Source: Rhipicephalus microplus (lineage: Eukaryota > Arthropoda > Arachnida > Ixodida > Ixodidae). From it: a DNA stretch of 64,000 nt. Positions 56,881 to 64,000 of the stretch are shown here, piece after piece. The stretch covers positions 194,774,491 to 194,838,490 of the forward strand of contig NC_134702.1 in NCBI RefSeq assembly GCF_043290135.1, in the 5' to 3' direction. The position numbers and the translations under genes are program-made. The notes beneath the pieces are model-generated. The model made no database searches, had not been told where the DNA came from, and worked only from the letters and a program-made list of their open reading frames with translations. Position 1 is the first letter of the stretch, and each line of letters opens with the position of its first letter.

Positions 56881-59800
56881 GTTAGTTTTTCTTGAATACA
56901 AACGATGAAGCAAACACCACTTACTGTGCACAAATTGAAAACCCAAGCATGGTTGCTTAGAGCGGATACCTGTATTATTCTCACACGTAATCTTAAACAT
57001 TAAAAGAACTAAATTGCGAGATAATTGAAAAATGTTTAAAGTTGAAAGCCTGCAGATTATGAATGAAACTCTAATCATCTGAGGCTCAAAAGCTCGTGCT
57101 TTTGATTGAGCACGAATACTTTGATTTCTTATTGAGCTCTCGAGTTTGTGACTCGCTCTAGGGATCAAGTGTTCTGGAAGGAAATAGCAAGTGGCTGCAA
57201 ATTGACTGGCTGTTCACAACTTGCAAGGACAAAGACCTATTGAACAAGCCTCAAGCGACATTGGGCCAGTAGCTGCATTCTTTATTTGATGTAGCTTTTT
57301 CTGGCTTAGTGCTGCGGCATGTTGTGTTTCAGCCGAACTTGTTCACCTCGATTACATAGTAATATTTTTTTCTACAAATTGTGCCTGAACTGAGTGCGCG
57401 TTGTTGATCTCTAACGGTGACGTTCAGTGTGTTGCAAAGCCATGGCTCCTCATCTCTCTGTCTGTGGCTAGCCTACTTCAGCAGCAGTGCGATGCTGCCA
57501 GCACACATGCAAGCCAAGTCATAGAGTTCTCCTTTGGTGTTCTGTGCAGGACACAATATATCTATGGGGCAAGACACTGATATAAACAATAATGGTGAGT
57601 GTTGCTGGCACCTGTAGGAGCCCGTTGTGTTTGTTGCGTATGAGTATTTCCCCTGATGAAGAGTGTTTTTGAAAAATTGTCTTTCTTTATAATAATAGAT
57701 GTCAGCAACAAGCACACTCAAAATCTTCAAGCGCTTTGTGTCTTCTAGACTGCCCATTAGCTCATATATGCGGTATGTTGTGTTGGCTATGTTAGGCAGC
57801 CTAAAGTTATGAACATTAGCTGATGTGTTGTAATTCAGTCTAGCTTGTGTGCCTTAGTGAACTTATTTGTGGTCTGCTTCTCACACCTAGTGTAAAGTCG
57901 AAATAAAAGAAACTTTATTGGCTTATTTTGCGTGGCAGACGTTTCATGCCTTCATCTATAACATTGTAGTTTTGCTCTTGTGTCAAGATAAAGTATGTGT
58001 TCAGTCTTCACTGTTTGTGTTGAGGCTTGTCATCGGCTTCTGAAAATACATCTGTAAATATTAGCACATATTTACCAACTGTACACTTTTGCATGTAGCA
58101 TGGTTGTAACAATGATCTGTATTTTTTTAAGTTCCAGCTGTCATGTACAGTGTATCAAGAACAGAACACAGAAGACCAACAAGTAGAAAGGGCATGCCAG
58201 TGACTGTTCTCCTGCTCAAAGTATACGACAGAAGAGAGATCACATTGTGATGTCAGGAGCACTTTGAATGGTATACGTAGTAACATTCTGTGCGCCTGCA
58301 GTTTAACGTCTTAGCAGTGCATTATTCAGAAGTTCCTTTGCATGCATTCCAAACATTTAAATTATGCATGGAAAATACCAAATGATGGCACTAATTTAAA
58401 GGCTGATGTAGTGTTAGTGGGCAACTAATCTTGAGCGGAATTTTTAACATGCACGTTATTCAAAGTGCCTGGGTGTCTCTGCTTTTCACTGTCATAAATC
58501 ACAGCATCCATGGTCGGCAATGTTACCTGTGTTTGCATTCTTTGTAGTACAAGAATAAAGCCATGGATGCGGTAATCTTGTACTAAGTCGATATAATCAT
58601 TCAGTATACACTCATTTGTATAGCCCCAATTATGTCATTTGTGCATAAGCTCTGGGAAGTGAATCTATATGGATTATTTTATTTGGAAGGAAGAGGATCA
58701 TCACTACTCCTAGTATATCTAACAGCAGATTTTAGTGCTTAGGTATTGTTATCCCACTGCCTGTCCGTCCTTCGACAGTCTACTTCTATGTTTCTACTGG
58801 GTAAGTGTACCTTTTTTATGTATACTTTGCTCGGATAGGTTTGTTCATAATGTAATTGGGTACTATGCAAGTTACTTATAATCTATGGAGCTTTACTCAG
58901 ACTATAAATAAAAGTATTTATTTTATTTTTGTGTACCTATAGCATGCGCTTACTTATCTTTTTCTAGGTGCCTGTACAATTGTTTAGCCCCACAAAGATA
59001 CTGGTATACTCTTATATTGAAGATGGCAACCTAAAATAGTTTGTTAGCGGAAGTAACAATGTGTTTATAACCATTATTACTACTCTCAGATGAGCTGTGA
59101 AACTTCTATGAAAATGTATTTACATTTGTGGAACTGGGGGAAGGTAAATGTTTTTATGTTCCTTTATTGTGGTCCCTGTTTCATACAAATGACACATAAG
59201 TACTTTGCAGTGGCCTAGTATTAGTTGTGATTTTACACCTATCTGCTGAGCATCATCGCAGTTTAGGCCAGCAGCAATACATACATAAAGTGCACTGGAG
59301 CATCACCTCACATAACTAGTGTACAGTCTTTGCCTACCAGTGAACTGATTTTTTTTCAAGCTCACTAACAGTCAGCTCTTTGGGAACTGTGTTGATGTGA
59401 AAACATTGAAGTCTTTTTGAGGAGTGTTTTTGGGAAACAAAATGGTCTTTATAGCTGTCACCATAAACACGATTTGCACCGAGGAGCTTAGTAGCTTAGA
59501 GTTGTATTATTCATGCATTGTCTAGAATCTCTTTGCGCTGTGCCGACTTTCAGCTCAAGTGTCCAAACATGCTTTTTTGAGTGTTGTCAATGAGCCAAGC
59601 TATGTAAATAAACAGAGTAAAATTGCAGACATGTACGAAATATTGATGCACAGCCCTTTTCTTTAGCATGACGTTGTCAAGGGCTTCATTTTTGTGTTTC
59701 TTATAAAAAAACTGCTTGTCACTGGGCAGCAGCAAAAACTATGCATCATGCTTTTCCAAGATGGTTCGAGAAACACCGAGTTCAGACATAACAGCACTGC

Positions 59801-59890
59801 TGGATTTCGATCGTAATTTACTTTCTGTATATTCAAAATGAGTGTATTAAAAGTGTTTTTATAGCCATTCATCTTAATATTTACACCTCA
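56881..59890. other. No supported gene; AT-rich with many AATAAA motifs
   Basis: A 94-codon minus frame (57,473-57,757) and an overlapping plus frame near 57,395-57,580 are not recognised. A hammerhead-like motif with a following AATAAAG lies on the minus strand at 57,958-57,913. The rest looks like intron or 3' UTR-like DNA. Confidence 0.35.
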
Positions 59891-59891
59891 G

Positions 59892-59980
59892 TGTATGTAT
59901 GTATGTATGTATGTATGTATGTATGTATGTATGTATGTATGTATGTATGTATGTATGTATGTATGTATGTATGTATGTTT
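59892..59980. repeat. (GTAT)n microsatellite
   Basis: About 22 perfect tetranucleotide units, the same motif as at 15.9 kb. Not part of a gene. Confidence 0.96.
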
Positions 59981-60696
59981 TAAATGAGACTTCGTTTATC
60001 ATTGATGGATAAGTGATTTGGCTGAACTTGTTTCTAGTTCCTTTTCTTCTGAGCCAATATACATTTCAATTTGTTTTTTACTGCATAAAATAAACGTAAC
60101 CTTACACACTTACACAAAATATGTGCGTTTGAGGAAGTTGTTTTATTTGCCAACGTACAGTCATGAGCAAGAAATTCCGTAAAATGAAACCAACCGGTGA
60201 GCTTGGTTTAGAGCATAGCTACTCTACATGGCATATCTTTTACACATTGCTTTGGTCGAGTATGTCGTTTTCAACATATTAATTTTCATCAGAATAAACA
60301 AGATATCTCATGGCTGTATATGTGTTCGATATTAATGCATATTGTAATACCGGTTGGCAATTAATATGAAGGTCACAAATCTAGTCAGGCTGAATACACG
60401 AATTTTGTCCATGCACCTTCCATCTGTACTGCAAGTGTTGTTAATAAAAAATAGACTTTGGTTTAAAAATTTATTGTGGTAACCAAAAGGAGAGTATCTC
60501 TATAAGACGCAAATCAATTTGTCACTGATATGTTCCGCTTTGGACAATCAGGGACCCTCTCAGCAGAACTCGATCAGCTGCTACAGTTCTTTTTAACCAT
60601 TGACAATGGCGTTACCCTGAAGTGCGCAATATGACAGGTAGCGAGAGAGAAGACACAAACTAATCACTCTGTTTGGTTTTTCTCTATCTGTCCAAG
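59981..60696. other. No recognisable gene
   Basis: AT-rich, upstream of the candidate exon at 60,697. Confidence 0.45.
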
Positions 60697-60883
60697 CTCT
60701 CTTGCCTTGCTGCATGTAATGGTTTCCACCAAATTAGCAAGAAAACGTGTCCCGACAAAGGCAGTCAACTTGGCCGCAAACAATTAGCTCGTTGCATGTC
60801 TAGATTTCCTTCAAACAACGTCGAGACTTATCGCTGGTCGAATATCCAAACAAGTGAAAAGTCTGTATTCACTTGTGTACCAG
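60697..60883 (+). CDS. Candidate internal exon (62 codons, Cys-containing), unknown gene
   Basis: The acceptor TTTTTCTCTATCTGTCCAAG is followed by 187 bp open in one frame, then a consensus donor CAG then GTAAGA. The segment contains LSCLAACNGFHQISKKTC, ARCMSRFPSNNVETYRW and VFTCVPG: five Cys and a basic centre. Phase 0 in, phase 1 out. The composition is more balanced than the AT-rich flanks. No family recognised. The best single-exon candidate here by splice signals and length. Confidence 0.38.
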
Positions 60884-61126
60884 GTAAGATAATGGTATTT
60901 CAGCACTGGTCACTTTTGTGATCAGAGAAGATTGAGGGAAAAATGATGAACTCTGAATAATGTAATTTATAAAGGAGCACGGCACAGCGCTTTTGGGTTC
61001 AAAGGAGAGTGAAAGAAAAGAGCGCAGAAGCCACCTTCTCAAAAAAATTTTGTACCTATTTTCGTCAATGAGCGGTCGAACAGCCGATGTGCGGTCGAAT
61101 CTTTTCATCCTGTCGCTGCCATCTGC

Positions 61127-62203
61127 TCAAGTCCGGTGAACTAAGGATTCGCGGAAAACCATCATTGACCACTTCTTCCTGATTGACTGAATGTATGCGT
61201 GCACGCGGCAGTGTATCAGCGTCTTCGTGCTTCCGTCCCGACTTATAGACGATTTCCCATCAAATTCCTGTAGAAGCAAGCTCCATCGGGCCAGTCGTCC
61301 TGAGGGATCCCATATGAAGTAAAGGGCATGGTGGTCCGTCACCACTTTGAATGGATGACCGTATAGGTACGGGCGAAACTTGGTGATCGCCTATACTACT
61401 GCGAGACACTGTTTCTCTGTGGTCAAGTACTTCACCTCGGAATGGGACAATGAGCTGCTGGCGTAGGCTATGATTCGTTTTTTGCCGTGTTGATGCTGGA
61501 CGAGCACTGCACCGTGGCCGGTGTTAATGGCGTCAGTGTGCACCTCTGTGTCAGCATCATCGTCAAAATGCGCAAGTACGGGGGCTGACTGCACCCACTG
61601 TCGTAGTTCGGCAAAAGCAGCCTGTTGTTCGGTAGCCCCTACAAACAGTGTGTCATTTCGTGTAAGGCTGGTAAAGAGTTCCGCTATCTTCGAAAACCCC
61701 CCAATCAATCGTCAATAGTATAGGCGCAAAAGCCCAAGTAGCACCAATGAGTCTTTTTGTTTGTAGGAGACGGAAACGCGAATACAGTGGCAAGTTTGTC
61801 TGGATCAGGTCGGACTCCTGCCGTGTTCACTACATGGCCAAAAAACTTGAGCTCTTTATAACCAAAGTGACACTTCTTCGATTTGAGTGCAAGATCTGCT
61901 GATGGAGTAGCCTCTACCACACTCCTGAGGTGGTGAAGGCGTTGCTGGAATGTTTCAAAAAAAAACGACCACATCATTACGGTATACAAGAGAAGTCTGC
62001 CGCTTCAGACCAGTAAGCACAGTGTCCATCATTAGCTGGAAAATCTCTGGTGCTGAACACAAACCAAAAGGGAGGATTCGAAATTCATTCAGGCCGTCGG
62101 GAGTCACAAAGGCCGTTTTGTCGCGGTCTCGCTCAACAACCTCAATCTGCCAGTAACCGCTTTTTAAGTCTAAAGAGAAGAAACATTGGCCCAGTATCTG
62201 CAT
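61127..62203 (-). pseudogene. Gypsy pol, RT palm to RNase H
   Basis: Resumes the RT after the insertion: SLDLKSGYWQIEVVERDRDK, TAFVTPDGLNEFRILPFGLC, then SLVYRNDVVVFF, where the family pattern has YLDD. So one catalytic Asp position is altered as well (61,965-62,000). KSKKCHFGYKELKFFGHVV and the RNase H follow: [60 protein letters not shown]. Frame changes occur near 61,955-61,990, 61,705, 61,391 and 61,345. Confidence 0.84.
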
Positions 62204-62880
62204 TTATTCTGCAAATTTCGTCGAAAGACGATAGCCTTGCGTGTGGAGAGAGTCAAAAAACATTTATTTTATGTTCTGCTCAAGAAAATCCGGGAATGGT
62301 ATTCTGAAGGCGCTGCGTTAGAGTGCCTCGAGTGTGCAGCGGAGGCGAACGAGCGCATAAACTAACGTCACGCGCGATACATGAGCGCCATCTGGCAGTT
62401 GTTTTTCAAAAACAAAGTGTGTGGCTTTGAGACGGGTGTGCGCGCCCTCTTCAGAGGTGGTAAGGTGCAGAACGCAAGGCGACGGGTAGGTGCCACCACC
62501 GTCTCGTTTTAGCAAAGCGTTGGAAACATTCGCCTTTCCGTGCAAGCGTTGGATGGTCAGCGCAGCGTGATAAGCGCTACGGTCCCTAATATTACTTAAG
62601 CATGCCTTTTCTAATAAAAGGCGCACATGCAGAATATATACGTGTTGTTATGGTACCCAAGGCACCCGTCATAATTGCTTTTTAATCGACAATTGCACAA
62701 GTACTAACCCTGAATCTTGAGAAGCATAGGTGGGCGATGCGGATGAGGTCAGTCGTTTCAAATACCCTAAGCTTTTAAGAGTGGACAAACAGACAAATGT
62801 ACAGACAGACAGGCAGACAGACAGACAGACAGGCCAAAATTTTTGCGCCAAAGGTCCCCAAGAAAGACTATCGTCTTTAA
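62184..62880. mobile_element. Insertion of about 690 bp inside the Gypsy RT, with inverted ends
   Basis: The Gypsy frame breaks at 62,880 (CHAHYF) and resumes near 62,184 (FFSLDLKSGYWQIEV). Between them AAAGACGATAGCCTTGC at 62,224-62,240 is the inverted match of 62,862-62,878 (GAAAGACTATCGTCTTT). A (CAGA)n tract lies at about 62,796-62,832. No transposase is seen. This is a non-autonomous element nested in the older Gypsy. About 40 bp between the right inverted repeat and the resumed frame remain unexplained. Confidence 0.7.
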
Positions 62881-63574
62881 AATAGTGGGCGTGGCATAAT
62901 CTGTCTAACAAGTCGTCGATGCGTGGCAGCGGGTACACGTTCTTTTTAGCCACGCTGTTCAGCTTCCAGTAATCAAAGCAAAAGCGTAGCGTTCCGTCTT
63001 TCGCTTTGACTAGGAAAGCCGAAGAGGACCACATGCTGTTGGAAAAGTTGATGATCCCATCGTCAAGCATTTCTTGAACTTGCGTACGAATGGCTTCTCG
63101 TTCCTTCGTTGACACGTGGTAAGGCTGCGGGTTTACTGGGCGGACGTCGTTGTGAGTGATGGTTCTGCGCCTGGTGATCGAAGTCTGTTGCATCTTAGAG
63201 GAAGGCGAAGCAAGACTTCAATTCAAGCAAGAGTTTTTGCAGTGCTGTTTGGTTTTCTGGTGAGAGGTCAGAATTAATGTCCCTATTTTTAAAGACGTAT
63301 CGACGGCCTCCACTGCGTCCGAAGTAACACATTTGAGAACGGTTCCTAATTCATCTGCAAACGCTAACAAAGTGCCACGAGTAAGGTGTCATTGTTCGTT
63401 ACTGAAATTTGTAACCAGCAGTTGCGATCGGCCATCACGGTAGTTTATGGTACTCCTAGCCACGCAAACACCTTGAGTCACAAGGTGTTCAAAATTACTT
63501 TCCGCAATCGCTTCACCATTTCGCAATCCACAGCATGTGACGTCGTCTATAACACTGGCTCTTGGAGGGAGCAT
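62881..63574 (-). pseudogene. Gypsy pol, N-terminal part up to the RT
   Basis: The frame starts upstream with VIDDVTCCGLRNGEAIAES. It continues through PVNPQPYHVSTKEREAI, RTQVQEMLDDGIINF, SSAFLVKAKDGTLRFCFDY and KNVYPLPRIDDLLDRL, the finger region and first RT motifs of Gypsy pol. It stops at CHAHYF, where an insertion interrupts the coding sequence (62,880). Several codon changes against the family pattern (for example FCFDYWKLN for FCVDYRKLN) show drift. Confidence 0.8.
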
Positions 63575-63856
63575 TACACTTACAGCAGAAACACGAAGAA
63601 TGTGAGCACACTGTTGGTCCTCCTGTTTGTCGATTGCTCGGTCGGCTGAGAAGGTGATGCGATGCTATAGCCACAGGGAGGTTTTCTCTGCTGTGTGCGA
63701 GTACATAAGGGCAACACAGAGATTACCCTGTTAGTCTATTGTTATTATTTACGGCTACGAGACTACCTGAATGCCTGAATGAGCACACTTGATGATCCTG
63801 CCGCCCGGTTCTTGGCCGATCCCCCTTTGTGGGCGAGTGCCAGCAAAGCTGAGGGT

Positions 63857-63878
63857 TCATCATCATCATCATCATCTT
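63857..63878. repeat. (CAT)n short tandem repeat
   Basis: A run of about seven CAT units. It encodes an Asp run in the antisense Gypsy frame. Confidence 0.9.
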
Positions 63879-64000
63879 GAAGATTAATGACAGCTCCATA
63901 CTCCTACAGGAAGTCAACACCAAGAATGGCGGTCGTGTGAATATTCACGGAGGACAAGGAAATTCAATACGAAAGTAAAACCGCAGACCCAAACTCTACT

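Larger units (their letters stand above)
61100..64000 (-). mobile_element. Ty3/Gypsy retrotransposon relic (pol), runs off the window end
   Basis: Antisense. From the window end inward: a protease-to-RT linker (AILGVDFL, EYGAVINLQ at about 63,890-63,930), a region before the RT (VCVARSTINYRDGRSQLLVTNF), RT, then RNase H down to 61,127. Domain order protease, RT, RNase H is that of Ty3/Gypsy. LTRs, gag and integrase are not in the window or were not recognised. Stops, frameshifts and a large insertion in the RT show it is dead. Confidence 0.85.

Noticed and set aside
57395..57757. Overlapping plus (62-codon) and minus (94-codon) frames
   Set aside because: Neither has a recognisable motif or clear splice partners; kept only as unassigned DNA.

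Overview
This window reads as nuclear DNA from an arthropod, most probably a hard tick (Ixodidae, perhaps a metastriate). The assignment is inference. It rests on the mix of Penelope-like elements, I-superfamily LINEs, Ty3/Gypsy, Harbinger-type relics and several tRNA-derived SINE families, in AT-rich unique DNA with long (TATG)n and (TA)n runs. No bacterial features (operons, Shine-Dalgarno sites, CRISPR, rRNA) are present. There is no complete recognisable host gene. The window looks like intergenic or intronic DNA filled by transposons, with a few isolated candidate exons.

Layout. 0.4-3.5 kb: a 5'-truncated SINE with a perfect 12-bp target-site duplication (TSD), then unrecognised DNA. 3.7-6.4 kb: a decayed Penelope-like element (reverse transcriptase plus GIY-YIG endonuclease). 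6.97-12.65 kb: a nearly complete, young I-superfamily LINE of 5,679 bp, bounded by a perfect 12-bp TSD, with an intact gag-like ORF1 and an ORF2 (endonuclease, RT, RNase H) broken by one frameshift. 14-20 kb: tRNA-like SINE modules, a repeat with an internal tRNA-Gly-like part, two complete copies of a second SINE, and (TATG)n and (TA)n runs. 20.4-22.5 kb: a Cys-rich reading frame and a 0.65-kb inverted-repeat element. 25.1-25.9 kb: a degenerate satellite with a period near 146 bp. 30-33 kb: a SINE with a 13-bp TSD, a Penelope relic and a MITE. 35-37 kb: a candidate small spliced gene on the minus strand and a plus-strand candidate exon. 39.8 kb: a tRNA-Gly SINE. 45.7 kb: a 213-bp foldback with a 12-bp TSD. 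47.5-47.8 kb: candidate exons. 49-51.3 kb: an antisense I-type LINE relic. 52.4-56.1 kb: two more copies of the tRNA-Gly-containing repeat. 56.4-56.9 kb: a PIF/Harbinger (HARBI1-like) transposase relic. 60.7 kb: a candidate 62-codon exon. 61.1-64 kb: an antisense Ty3/Gypsy pol relic split by a roughly 690-bp insertion, running off the window end.

How the parts work together. The 5'-truncated SINE and the 12-13-bp TSDs are what LINE-driven target-primed reverse transcription leaves, and the 7-kb LINE is the sort of element that could supply that machinery. The Penelope, Gypsy, Harbinger and second LINE copies all carry stops or frameshifts and are relics. I found no defence, toxin or biosynthetic system. 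The most informative observations are the exact LINE boundaries and the open frame across its empty site, the candidate small gene near 36 kb, the nucleosome-sized satellite, the modular tRNA-Gly repeat and the hammerhead-like Penelope remnants.
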